DNA of 64,000 nucleotides from the NCBI GenBank assembly GCA_024305405.1, contig JAKNDB010000041.1:1-64000 (forward strand), written 5' to 3'. This document shows positions 1 to 14,749 of this stretch, piece after piece (the first letter of the stretch is position 1; the number at the start of each line of letters is the position of its first letter). This DNA comes from Dirofilaria immitis. Taxonomy: Eukaryota; Nematoda; Chromadorea; Rhabditida; Onchocercidae. A program made the translations under genes and the position numbers. Below the pieces are notes generated by a model. That model had not been told where the DNA came from, did no database searches, and saw only the letters and a list, made by a program, of their open reading frames with translations.

Positions 1-328
1 GATATTTAGTAAAATTGATTATTATCAATATATCTATCATATAATAATACAAAATTAATACTTTGATTGATATTTAGTAAAATTGATTATTATCAATATA
101 TCTATCATATAATAATACAAAATTAATACTTTGATCGATATTTAGTAAAATTGATTATTATCAATATATCTATCATATAATAATACAAAATTAATACTTT
201 GATTGATATTTAGTAAAATTGATTATTATCAATATATCTATCATATAATAATACAAAATTAATACTTTGATCGATATTTAGTAAAATTGATTATTATCAA
301 TATATCTATCATATAATAATACAAAAAT
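1..328. repeat. 68-bp tandem repeat, about 4.9 copies
   Basis: Copies start at 1, 69, 137, 205 and 273 and are nearly identical. The junction base alternates TTGATT, TTGATC, TTGATT, TTGATC, so the array may have grown as 136-bp dimers. It lies in a tensin intron, 90 bp before the first visible exon, and reaches the window edge. Confidence 0.97.
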
Positions 329-416
329 CAATCGTTTATTGATTTCTTTTTTTTTATGATAAGAGATATAGCGAAGTTTTAAGTTTGTTTTTTTTAAAGC
401 ATTAATTTATTTTCAG

Positions 417-3400
417 ATATGATCCAGCCAGTAAATGCTTTTCCTACGTACCGGCTCGTGCTCTTAGCGAACATTTTACGGCACCACGAAAGCCACAACG
501 ACTTATGATTGAAGAAACGGCTACAGCAGCATTAAATGTTGAGCCATCAGCATCTGAGATCGCAATGATACCAGTTAAATCTACCGATCTACAACGATTA
601 CCTGAAACACCAAAATGGGAAGATGATATTGAAAAGGTAAGTAATCATTTTAATTTTTTTCTTTTCAAAAAAAATTTTAATTAATTTCAAAATTTGTTAT
701 ATTTAATTGATACATATAAAAGATATCATATAGTTATATTCAATTTAAAATTTTATTTTATCATTATCTATCTTCTACTTGTTTTTTGGAATATGCTAAA
801 ATAATTTTGCAATATTCATTTAGCTCAAATTTATTAGCCTAATTATTATAATCATTTGATTAATCATCTTCCTATCGTTTTGTCATAATATCATAATTTA
901 TCATAATAAAAAATGATAAATTTGATCTGAAATAATATCATAATTTATCAAAATAATGATAAGTTTGATTTGGAAGAAAATTCAATTATTATCAAATTAA
1001 TAATTTAATTTATATATTTTTTCTTTATTTATAAATTTATATGAAAATTTCGACAATTCGGATTTCATATTGATTTTCTCTATCCACTTCATATAACTTT
1101 TATTTTCTAATTTTATCAATTTTTCCTTGCAATAATTTTGGAAATTATCATCGTAATTTTAATGAATTAATTATGGATTTAGATTACAATTACAACAGAT
1201 ATATATATATATTTATATTACGATAGGGAGAATAAATAGAATTAATTATTTAATTATTTTTTTAAGTTATCGATTAAAAATGAAATAATTAAGGCATAAT
1301 AATATTTGAGCAATGTGCTAAATAAAATTTTAAAAATTTTAATTTAATTTTTTATACAATTGTCTACAGAAAATGAAAAATTTTAATTAAAATTTTTTTA
1401 GCAAAAAAAGGAAAGAAAATGAAAAAAATTTGAAACAATTTTTTAATAAAATTTTAAACGTTTAAAAATTAATTTTATAGGAAAAAGAAGGAAAAAAAAC
1501 GATTAGAAAAATGAAAATAAATGAAAATTTTTTAATAAAAATTAGCAAAAAAAAAGTAGCATTGATTATTTGAATTAAAATTTAATTTTAATTTTTAATT
1601 TCCTATTTAATTCAAATCGTAAAAATGAAAAAATACGGAAAAATCAAATTGTTTTCTTTTTTCTAAGAATATTTCTTTTAGCTAAAAAAAAACAAAATCA
1701 AAAATAGTTTGAAATTTGCTAATTTCTTTTTTTTTTTTATTTCTCAATGGAATATTTTCATTTTCAAAGTTTCGAAGTGGAAATTTCAGAAAAGATTAAA
1801 GTTAGCCCCAAAGGGCAACTTTTTCCGTTTTTTTCTTTTTTATTAAAAAAATTGTCGAGAAGGAAGGAAAAAACTTTTCTTCTCGACAATTATTTGCGAA
1901 ATATTGCTAAAAAAAAAAAAAATGAAAGATAAGAAAAAGGAAGTGCTAAAAAATTTATCCAATCCAAGATATCTATCTTTACTGCTTTTATATTCATCTC
2001 AAAAGTTTGGTTTTTTTTTCGAAGTTATTAAAAATTTGTTCAATTTCAAATTATTAATTAATTTCATCTTAACTTATTTCAAAACTCTCTCTCTTCCCAA
2101 TCATAATCCTATTTATTAGTTATATTCTCGAATTGCATAATTTCATTGTTTGATATTAATTAATTAGTACTTATTTTAGCTCTCTTCTTAATCATAATCC
2201 TATTTATTAGTTATATTCTCGAATTGCATGCTTTCGTTATTTGATATTGTAATTAATTTCATCTTAACTTATTTCAGCTCTCTTCTTGATCATAATCCTA
2301 TCTATTGATCATACTCTCGAATTGCATAGTTTCCGTTGTTTAAACGATAGAAAAAGAAATCAATCAATTTTATTTTAAAAATAAAATTAATATATATTAC
2401 ATATTTCTATTATTAAATTACTTTTTAATGTTTAGAATTATTTAAGTTTTTAGTTAAAGTTTGTTTAAATTTGAGAAATAATTTTTTTTAAATTTAAATT
2501 CAAATTTTTAAATATTTTATTAATTCCCATATTTATTTGATTAATTTTTTATAATTATTTATCAGATAAGTAATGGTATTTTCTTCGGTGAAAATAGCAA
2601 AACGACAAATATGAATGCTACACCAATCGATTTCAATCGTATCGGTAACGGTCCAATTGCGAATTCAACTCCAAAAACGGAATCGTCAAAATCGGATTAT
2701 CCGGTAAATAATGAAGAAAAACCTATCATATGTCTCTCTCTCCTCTCTCTCTCTCTCTTCTGCTCTCTCTCTTTTGCTCTCTCCCTTTCTTTCTCTTGCT
2801 TTTTTTTGCTTACTTTATACAATATTTCGCTTAGGGTTAATAAATAATTATTAGATATGCAATTTCATTAAATGAATATTTTAAATGTATGAATGAATAA
2901 TTTTTGATATTCTCATTCTTTTTTCTTTTATTTTGATTTATTATATTAAATTAAAAATATAAATAATCGAATTTAAATTTAATTCCAATTTTTTAAATTT
3001 TAGATTGTAGAACAGGCAAAGCATGTATCGAAACGACGAAAAACAAAATATGGCTCATATAAAACATTAAATGATGATGTTTATAAGTATGTTTTTTGCC
3101 TTTTTTATTTCTAATTAAGTATTTCATTTCTTGTTCAACCGTTTTCTTTTAATTATTTCATTTATTGTTTGATCAGAAAAAAGAATTTTATTTAATTTTG
3201 TTTAATTATTTCATTGCTTGATCATTTCCTTTTAATTATTTCATTTCTTATTCGATCATTCTCTTTTAATTATTTCATTTCTTATTCGATCATTTTGTTT
3301 AATCATAGACTAAAAAATATCCTCAATTTTTGTTATTATCTAGATAATTACTATATAATGAATTTTCTCATCTATAAAAGTTTAACTTAATTTTAATTTC

Positions 3401-6400
3401 AGTAGTGATTTGGATGATCTTTGTGATCCAGATTTTTATCTCACCTATAAATCTCAAGCAACTACTCCAATTGCAAGTAATGCAATGGAATCGAGTAAAA
3501 TGAGCAGTAGTGATTGGAATAGGAAGATGAAAAATGAAGCCAGAGGTCAAAGTGCGAAGCAAAATTATTCTACGAATAATATAGCAGCAACAGCAACAGC
3601 AGCAACAAAATTGAACGAACCTAATTTGAAAAGTACAGAATTATCAAGAAACAAAAATACAACGTATCATCAGTAAGTTCTTATTAAGTTTTCTTTTTTT
3701 TTTCATTTCAAACATATTTGTTTTTTCTTTTAAATTAAATAATAAAGATTGAGTAATAGAAACATTATCATAAAATATGTAAATTTGAATGATTGAAATA
3801 TTAAAAAATATTTCGATATTTTATGCTAAAATATCAATTAATCCTTTAATGAATTTTTTAATTGACTTTATTGAATTTGAAAGTATTCGATACTAAAATA
3901 CTTAATTACTCGTTTAGTTTTATTGACCCTAAAAGTATAGGATGCTAAAATACTTAATTACTCCTTTAATTTTATTGACTCTAAAAGTATTCGATACTAA
4001 AATACTTAATTACTCGTTTAGTTTTATTGACCCTAAAAGTATAGGATACTAAAATACTTAATTACTCCTTTAATTTTATTGACCCTAAAAGTATAGGATG
4101 CTAAAATACTTAATTACTCATTTAATTTTATTGACTCTAAAAGTATTCGATACTAAAATACTTAATTATTCGTTTAATTTTATTGACTCTAAAAGTATAG
4201 GATGCTAAAATACTTTACAACTCGTTTAGCTTTATTAAATCTAAGAGTATTCGAACGCTGAAGTACTTAATTACTCCTTTTTAAAGTTAATAATTTTTAT
4301 GTGCGAATGTAAGAATTGAAATACTAAAAAATTTCACACTAAAATATCGAATACTTTTAGATTTAAATAACATATAACTGAAATTAGCATAATTTGATAT
4401 TTATAAATTATTGATAAAATATTAATCATCAAATTTAATTATCATTTTTATAAAATATATTCAATACTGAAATACTCAATTATCGTGCAACAAATGAATG
4501 AATAATATATCAGTAACTTATAAATATCAAATTATACTAATTTTAGTTATATTATTCTTTTTAAGTTCCATAATTTCTTCAAGCAATTAAAATATACAAA
4601 ATGGCTTATTGAATGATTTCTCTTCCATTAAATTTTCAGTTAAAATAAAAACTTATTTTAAATTTGAAATTGAATAATCAATTAAATGCATAATATACTT
4701 TAACAGAATGTATTTTGACTTACCCTTTAATCTTAACTGCATGCATCCTGCATTTCATCCATTTGTGCATGACAACAAAAATTTAGCAATTTATACTTGC
4801 ATTTTGCAAATGCAATATCATGCATTAGCATGCATTTAATGTTAAAACAAATTTGGCAATTGTGAAAACGTCTTCTCACAAGTTAAATAATTATGTGGCT
4901 TATCACCGCTATGAGTTCGCATATGCTCTTTCAAAGTGCATATATGATGAATTGATTAGTTTCATAGTTAATTTTTTTATTTTAAAGAGCCAAGTTTGGC
5001 TTAGTTGCAATAATCAATCATATCAAACTATCATATCTGGCTAAATTAATTAATCAATTGACCAATCATTCCAGTATTATTTTCTACTTTCGTTTAAATT
5101 TTAATGATAATATAAGATCCATTTCAAATCAAATATTTCATTATTGGCTAAATTAATAAATATGAATTTGGCTAAATTAAATTAATAATTTTAATTATTA
5201 ATAATTTCTTTGCAAAAGAAATTATCTTTTAATTAATTTATTACAATTTGAATTAGCAAAAGAAAAAAAAATTATTTACCGATAAAACGAGCGAAGAAAT
5301 GAAATTTTATGAAAATAAATTAACAGAAATAAATAAGTAAATAAACAATAATTTATTTTTCAATTTATCTAATTCATACAAAACAAAACTTCATTGTTTA
5401 TTTCATCACAAAGAGAAAATTAATTTATCCTTTTTTTTGCTAATTTTAAACTTTAAATTTCAAATTTGATTTAAAAATTTATTCATTCCTAAATTTCTAT
5501 TATTTCATATATTTATGAAATGAATTTGAACTTTTCTTAGAAAAAAAAAAGGTTTTTTTTTTTTAGAAATCAATCAATTTTCGATGTATCACCGAAATCA
5601 ACAAATTCACTTAACAATATTAGCCATGATCGGGAAACATTTCGAAAACGTAACTGTCGTTCTGCTACTTCTGCTCCGTTTTATCGGTAAATAATCTTCT
5701 AATAATTAAACTTGAAAAGAAAAAAAAATTTATTATCATAATTATTTGATAGGATTAATTAAATAGAAAAAAAGAATGTCAAAGATTTATAATTTTTTCT
5801 TTCTCAATTATTATTATTATTATTATTATCATATTAATCATGATTAATTTTACAATCATGATTAATCTTATAAATTATCATAGCGAAAAGTATTGTTATC
5901 ATTTACAATGGGGAGGAAATTCATTTCATACATTCTTTTTCAGTGAATCTTACGGGAATCGATTATTTGCTCACAATCGTTATGATTCATTAACAGATGC
6001 CGAAAATGCTGATGATTGGTTGAAATTTCAATTGAAAAAGTTGAAAGCAAAACGAGAGAATAATCCGGAAGCATTGCGACGAAAACGACAGGAAAAATTG
6101 CTTCTCGAGGTTGAATATTCTCGAGAAATTTATTCGAATTTATCTTTTTGAATACCTTCTAGAAATATACTTTCAAATAACTGCTATAAATCATCGAACG
6201 AATTATTTCAAGATAATAATAATAACTAAAATTAAAAATGATTCGTATGATGTCAGATTCTTTAAGCTTCAGCCTTATCTGATCAGCAAATAAATGATTC
6301 GTATCATGTTAGATTCTTTTAAAATACAATCTGTCTAATCCTAATCAACAAAGACTACGGTAACAAATCAAAAATGAACGAAGAATATTCCTTGAAATGA

Positions 6401-8663
6401 TTGAATACCTGAAATGATTGAATACCTAAAATGATTGAATTCTTGAAATGATTGAATACCTAAAATGATTGAATACCTGAAATGATTTTAAGAATATTTA
6501 GAATAAATACAAAAAGTTGATTAATATTTCAAAAAATAAAATTATTTGCTTTTAAATTATGATAAAATAATTTGTTATGCAATTGAGAAAAGTTTTTTAT
6601 AACAAAAAAAAATGAAAATTTTATTCTATAGGAATTGAAACACGTAAATGACAATAGGCAAACGGCACGTGAACATGATGAGCGTACGTATAGCTTAGAA
6701 GGTTACGGTCAATCCATCGATCCGTTAACTGAATATCGAGCAGAAGAGGAACGTTTACAAAATGTCCGTACCCCGTATAATGATAATAATGATCAAATAG
6801 CGGATGATTCTGTAAATAATTCTATCCAAAAACAGAATTTATCAATTCATCAGCTTTACCACCGAAGTAAGTCTTTTTTTTTTAATTTAATTTAATTTAT
6901 GATTTTAATTAAAATTAATTATAATTAATTACTTTTTAAAATTCATAATTAAAATTATTCATTTTTTTAGTCCGCTTTTCTCGAAACAGCACAGTCCCGA
7001 GCAGCGACGTAATTAACGTGAGCGGATGATTCACACTTACTAGGAATTCCTCAATATTTTGATAATAAATTTATTTATATTATTACAGGCCTTCAGATAT
7101 CGTCAAACATAAGCCTCCAACACCACCACTTCGACCTCGTTCACAAAGTCCATCAGCAAGTCCATATTCTAGACGATATCGTATTAGGACACCTTTTCAA
7201 GAAGTAAAATTATCATTCTTATCACCCTTATCAGTTCATATAATAATTATTTTACATTATGAATATTATTCAATATAAAACTATGCTAATCATCTTTTTA
7301 AATTCTTAAATAATTCGTGATAAAATATTCATATTGGTGACGAATAATATTTCGATAATTTAATATGTTTGAAAATATTTATAGACAGCATATCAACGTG
7401 AACGAAATCATATCAATCGTAGTGATAGTATCGAGAATAATATTGGTGATTTTGATGATAGTGAATTTAGCCATTTGAAAAATATCATAAAAGTTAGTAA
7501 TTCAATTTTCATTTCAAATTGATAATATCTAAAGGAAAAAATAAATATTTGATTAATATTTATTTATTCTTAACAGTTTTTATCATTTTTATCAATTTCT
7601 TTTTTTTTTTTTTATATTCGATAATTAATAATTTGATATATAAAATTCTATTCGATCAATTTCTTTTATTATATTTTAGTAAATAAAAAATTGTTGTTTA
7701 AGTCGTTTTTTTTCTTTAATTTTAGAAGGAATTAAATTTTTATAAAAATTAATTGTTATTTAATTTTAATTCAATTAATCAAACATAAATATATTATTAT
7801 TATCAAAATATATCATGCCTGATAACTATTTATGATAACTGATAACTGAAAGTGATAATTTTAAAAGTATTAAGCTTCCGCTAATTGTTATTTAAGCCTT
7901 TTCTTTAATTTTAGAAGGAATTAAATTTTATAAAGGTTAATTATTATTTAATATTACTATTGTTTTTAATTCAATTAATCAAGCATAAATATATTATTAT
8001 TATCAAAATATATCATGCCTGATAACTATTTATGATAACTGATAATTAAAAGTGATAAGTGATAATTTTAAAAGTATTAAGCTATAATATTACATTTAAT
8101 TGTGCACTTTTTTCTTAAAAAAACTTGTTTTTAATTTTAAAAATATAAGTTCAAAAAATAAAAATATTTTTTGTTAGCTTAAAAGAAAAAAGGCAAATTG
8201 CATCTTTTAAAATAATTGTATAGTTAAAACGATCCATCCATCCATCCATCCATCTATCTATCCATCCATCCATCCATCCATCTATCCATCCATCTATCTA
8301 CCTATCTATTCATCTATCACTACATCTCTTAAAAATATTCTCCCGCAAAAAAAAGCGGTGGAAAAATCTGAACTTAACAACCTTACCTGCTATATCTCAT
8401 TTTATTATTGAACACTTTAGCGTTCACTTTTCTCCTCTTGTTGTTGTTTTTATTTTTATCAAATTTTAAAATACTCTTCGTATCTTTTTCAACATTATTC
8501 CTATATCATATTCATTTTGTACTTTTCTTCGAGAATACCATATCATATCCATTTAGCATTTTTCTTCGAGAATATCACATCATATCCATTTAGCATTTTT
8601 CTTCGAGGAAAAAATTTGAACATATGCTATTATTATTGCTATTGCTGTTGTTATTATTATTGC

Positions 8664-8702
<39 letters not shown>

Positions 8703-11700
8703 CGCTGTTGTTGTTGTTATTGATGATGATGGCAATGTAATGTTAGTGGAAAATATATTAATGATATTATTATCCTTCGTTCTTGACATATATTTTTTTT
8801 CATCTTTCAAAGTGGAAATATTTATTACGATGTCTGGTAGAGACATTTGCTTCGTCTTTTATTTATTCATTCTTCTTTCTTGATTGAGCTTTATTATCAA
8901 TTTCTTTTGATTTCATATCGATCTGATTTGATCTGATCGATTCGATCAGTTTATCATTTGTTTCCTACGAACAGATATCATCCGCTTCCTTTTCATATCA
9001 ATTTGTTATCAGTTTCTTTTATTTTCATGCCGATCTGATCTGATCCGATCGATTCGATCAGTTTAGCATCTGTTCTCTAGGAAACAGATATCTTTCTCTT
9101 TCTTTTTCATATCAACTGCTCTTTATTACTAGTTTCTTTTATTTTCATACCTTTGATCCGATCGATTCGATCAGTTTATCATCTGTTTCACACGAACAAA
9201 TATCATTCTCTTCCTTTTCATATCAATTGCGCTTTATTATCAATTCTTTTGCTTTCATACCGATCTGATTTGATTCAATCGATTCGATCAGTTTATCATC
9301 TGTTTTTTTTTTTTTTTTTTACGAACATATCTTTCCACATCAATGTCTATAACAGTTTTTAATTTTTTTCTTTCTTGCCATTTATTTTCTCGATTTGATT
9401 TATTAATTTATTCCGATCATTTTAGATTTTTTATACTTATTATGATTTATAATCAAAACTTTCATTTATATTTCAAAAAATTTCATTACATCATTTCTCA
9501 TTCCATTTTTCTTTATTTTAACTGATAAATATATAATTTATTAGTTTGGTTCGAAATATTAAATGAAATAATTTTTATCATTTTATCAAAACAAAATTTG
9601 CATAACAATTAATCATAATAGTATAGGGAAAATTTGATAAAAAAAGTTTAATATATTTAGAAATTTATAGAATTAATTATTATAGTTTTTATTATTTTAA
9701 TTTTTTTGAATTATAAAAATTTCCTTTTATTTAAAAATGTGAAAAAAAGAAAAGTTTATTCTCGAAGAAATAAATAAAAATTATAAGATAAGATAAGATT
9801 ATATTTGCAGAGATTAAAATATATACTAATTTATTCAATTCATAAACTTAGCTTTTACTTCTTACCTGTTCCACTTTTAATTTCGAATTATTCAAAAACA
9901 ATTATACAAAATTAAGGTGAAAATTTTAACAGATAATGATATGAACAATTGGAAGTACCGAGATATCTCGGTCAAATCATATCATAACTTCTTTCTCTTA
10001 CTCCCATAATTATAAGTTGCTAATTTTAATTTCGAATTATTCAAGAACAATTATACGAAATTAGGATGAACATTTTAACAGATAATGATATGAATAATTG
10101 GAAGTACCGAGATATCTCGGTCATATCTCAGTCAAATCATATCATAACTTCTTTCAAAGAAAACTTATTTAATTTGAAATAAAATTTTAAATTAAGTAAT
10201 AATTTATACTTCGATTTATTTGTACTTTTTTTCGCTTAAAATTAAATTTTATAATTGTTTGATTATTAATGCATAATTAATATAATAATTATTTATAGAA
10301 AATAATTAAATTTAAAATTTAATAATTAAATTTAAATTTATTTTAAAATATTATTCCGAAGAAAATAAACAAAAAAGAAAGGAAGAAGGAAAAGAATGAA
10401 AAAATTGGAAATAAAAATTTTGAATAAATAAAAGAATTATAAAAAATATTTACATATTCAATGAAAGATTAATTTGTATGAATAATTCTTTTTTTTTTTT
10501 GCTTTATCATTTTTGATGAAATGAATGATAAAAATTATCAATAATATTACAATTGTAATGTAAGGTAATTGTAATCTAATTCAATTGTATATTTATATTG
10601 CTAGCTTTAGAATAACTTTTTTTTCACCTTCTCTTCCTCTCTTTTTATAAATAATATTTATTTTAATTTTTAAATTAAAATTGATATAAATAATGATTGC
10701 TATCAGTTGCTCTTCTCCGCTTATCTCTTATAACAAAAACTTATTTATTGAAAAATGAGAATAAATTTGTTTTATTATTAAATTAATCAATTTTTAATTT
10801 AAAATATTTTTGAAAAAAAAAAAACGAAATTAATCTATCAAAATTATGCGAAAAATTTTTTAATAAAAATTTATTAATTAAAAATTTTTAAATATTATAA
10901 ATTTTAAAAAATAAATACAAATTTATTTTCTATTTGTACGAATTTTATCATTCCAAATTTTTCTTTTATTATTAAATTAATTAATTAATTTAATTTAATT
11001 AATTAAATTATTAGAATTTTTTTTGAAAAAATTAATTTGAAAGCAACGAAAAATTTCTGTCAATTTACCAATTACTAATTACTGATTAGAATTTTTAAAC
11101 TTTTTTGCTGAATTTTTTTGATTATTTAAATTAGAAATTTCATCTTATCCTTTAGTATAAAGTTAAATAAGTAAGATATATTTTTAGAAACAAACATTAA
11201 ATTTTCGAATATTCAAATTTGAGAAATTGAAATTTGAATAATTGATACTTTGTGTATTGGAGAAATTAAAAATTTGATATGACCAAAATCGGTTTAGAAA
11301 TTAAATTTTAATTACAATTAAGAAGGATGCGGAATTATTCTTTTAAATATAATTCTCTAATTACTAGTTTCCGACATAATAATCTCATTGAATTTTTTTA
11401 ATTTAAAAATAAAAATTTTGAATTAGAAGAAAGTGAGTTCGAATTAAAATATATTTTGATATGAAAAAATATCATACAATTTTATGATATGAATTCAATG
11501 ATCAAAATCATTATCAGCATGATAAGAATTTGTTATGATCAAAAATTTCAGGAGAATAATATTGCTAATAATAGTGCTCATGTAGAATTGAATTCGTCAA
11601 CAAGTTCGATGAAATCAATTTTGAAAAAGCGTGATACCCAAAATGGTACATCATCACCGAGAATTAATCGAAGTGGATCGAATTCCACAGAGGTATATCA

Positions 11701-14700
11701 GCATCTATCCATATGATATCTTTTATCATCTATCCGTGTGATATCTTTTATCATCCATCCATATGATATCTCGTTTTATGATACAAAAATTATAAAAAAG
11801 ATAGGAAATTAGTAAAAATTTAAAAATTTATTCTTGAAAAAAAATTAGCAACTTTCAATTTTATATTTAAATTTTAACAGAAACCATTTAATCGATAATC
11901 TTGATTAGATGATTATGATATTTAATTAATCTTAATAAAAGTTTAATTTTAATTATTTGATGAATAATTGAAGTGAATTTGAAGGATATGCAAGTTTTGC
12001 AAATACGCTTATTTGAATGTAATTATCATTAGAAATCGTTGCATGCAACAATTTAAATACTTTTACTTAATCAATAAAATTATAGTATTAATTGATAAGG
12101 ATAATTTTTCAAAAAAAAATCAATAAATTAAATCAAATTATATTAGCCTAATTCAAATTTATGCATAAATTAATTTTAAGGATTGGTCATCTGCTCCATC
12201 ATCTAATCAACGGGCAGCAACACCGGGATTTCCGGTACGTCGAGAAACACCTGTACCATATCATCCACTTTTATTTGAAGGTGCTAAAGATGTTATACCA
12301 CCACCATCACAACCTATGAATAACATCACTTACAGGTTATCACTTATTACTGATAATATTCAATCTAATCATTAAGCTAGCTATATAAGTAAGTAATAAA
12401 ATGATTACAATCATAAAATAGTCAAAAAAATGAACAGATATAATTAATATTATTATTTAATATTATATTATTTTCTTATTTGAAATTAAATTTTAAATGA
12501 ATTTATTGACAATAAATACTTTTGTTTTACGATTAGTCAATTCTTTTTTTTCCTCCTTATCAAAATATTCCATAAATCTCGAAATCATATATCATTTGTA
12601 TTTTTATTATTCAAAAATTTTATTTGTTATTAATTTATTATTGATAACAAATATATCATTATTATGATAATCGATTAATCAATTTTTTTTTCTTTTTTTA
12701 TTTTTATATTTTAGATCGTCATCACCACGTTCTGTTTATTATGCACAAAGTCATCGTACATCAATTTCTTCAACTGGTATGTAAACTATATATCGTATTG
12801 ATTGATTAATTAGTAAATAATTTCAAATTATTTAATTTAAATTTTTAATTTTATTCAATTTCAAATTTCTAATATTCTAATATTCTAACAACAACAACAA
12901 TTTATTTGTTTTTTTTCTTTGTTTGAAATTATTCGAATATTTATTTATTTATTTTTTTTGCTAATTTTATTTGCTTTTTTAGAAATATTTTATTATTGTT
13001 TATTTTATTGTTTTTTTTTGCAGCATTTAATTCAACCTTTTTCTCTTTAATTTCTTCAAAATTTTTCAATTTCTTTTAATTGTTTTATTTTTTTCACGTT
13101 TTACGTCATTCCTTGCGTTATACATTCACTTTCGAGACGTACGTATTGCTCTTATCTTTCACGTATAGATAGAATTTAATTCTATTCTATTTTCGTATAA
13201 CAATTAATTTTTTTTTTGAATAACATTTGACAATTAATTTTGAATAATAAATTCGAGAATTATCATAAATATTGATTTATTAATTTATAGAAATCAATAT
13301 TATCAGGATAAAATGTGTTATTGATATAAGGCTAAGAAATGATATGACTCATTCAAGATTGATATTGAATTTAATAGGATAGAAATTAAATTCGGGAATT
13401 ATCATAAATATTGATTTATTAATTTATAGAAATCAATATTATCAGGATAAAATATGTTATTGATATAAGGCTAAGAAATGATATGACTCATTCAAGATTG
13501 ATATTGAATTTAATAGGATAGAAATTAAATTCGGAATTATCATAAATATTGATTTATTAATTTATAGAAATCAATATTATCAGGATAAAATGTGTTATTG
13601 ATATAAGGCTAAGAAATGATGTGACTCATTCAAGATTGATATTGAATTTAATAGGATAGAAATTAAATTCGGAATTATCATAAATATTGATTTATTAATT
13701 TATAGAAATCAATATTATCAGGATAAAATATGTTATTGATATAAGGCTAAGAAATGATATGACTCATTCAAGATTGATATTGAATTTAATAGGATAGAAA
13801 TTAAATTGGGAATTATCATAAATATTGATTTATTAATTTATAGAAATCAATATTATCAGGATAAAATATGTTATTGATATAAGGCTAAGAAATGATATGA
13901 CTCATTCAAGATTGATATTGAATTTAATAGGATAGAAATTAAATTCGGGAATTATCATAAATATTGATTTATTAATTTATAGAAATCAATATTATCAGGA
14001 TAAAATATGTTATTGATATAAGGCTAAGAAATGATATGACTCATTCAAGATTGATATTGAATTTAATAGGATAGAAATTAAATTGGAATTATCATAAATA
14101 TTGATTTATTAATTTATAGAAATCAATATTATCAGGATAAAATGTGTTATTGATATAAGGCTAAGAAATGATGTGACTCATTCAAGATTGATATTGAATT
14201 TAATAGGATAGAAATTAAATTCGGGAATTATCATAAATATTGATTTATTAATTTATAGAAATCAATATTATCAGGATAAAATATGTTATTGATATAAGGC
14301 TAAGAAATGATATGACTCATTCAAGATTGATATTGAATTTAATGGGATAGAAATATACGATTATATAAAAAGAAAAGAAAAAAAAAAAAGATCAACGGAT
14401 GATTCAAAAAATATTTTTATTCCTATCTTTCTTTCTTTTTTTTTTCTCGATGAATGATTTCTTTGATAATATCAGAATGGGAAAGTTTTAGAAATTTTAG
14501 ATTATTTACTAAATAAAACTTATCATTTTGTTTATTTTGATAGAATTGAGTTTATTTTGATTGAAATGAAAAATATTTTATATCTCATTTAACAACTTAC
14601 ACCATTATCAATTCAAAATTTAGGACTATTTGATGAGAGATGATTAAAGCCAATTCATGAAATTGAATCAACTGATTAGCATAAATATTTTTAGGAATAA

Positions 14701-14715
14701 GGCAACAATGATTGC

Positions 14716-14749
<34 letters not shown>

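Noticed and set aside
8517..8846. Open frames with long Cys or Thr runs on both strands
   Set aside because: They are translations of the (TTG)n tract, with no start context, splice sites or homology.
13257..14352. CRISPR-like appearance of regularly spaced repeats
   Set aside because: The units are contiguous with no variable spacers, the DNA is eukaryotic, and there are no cas genes.
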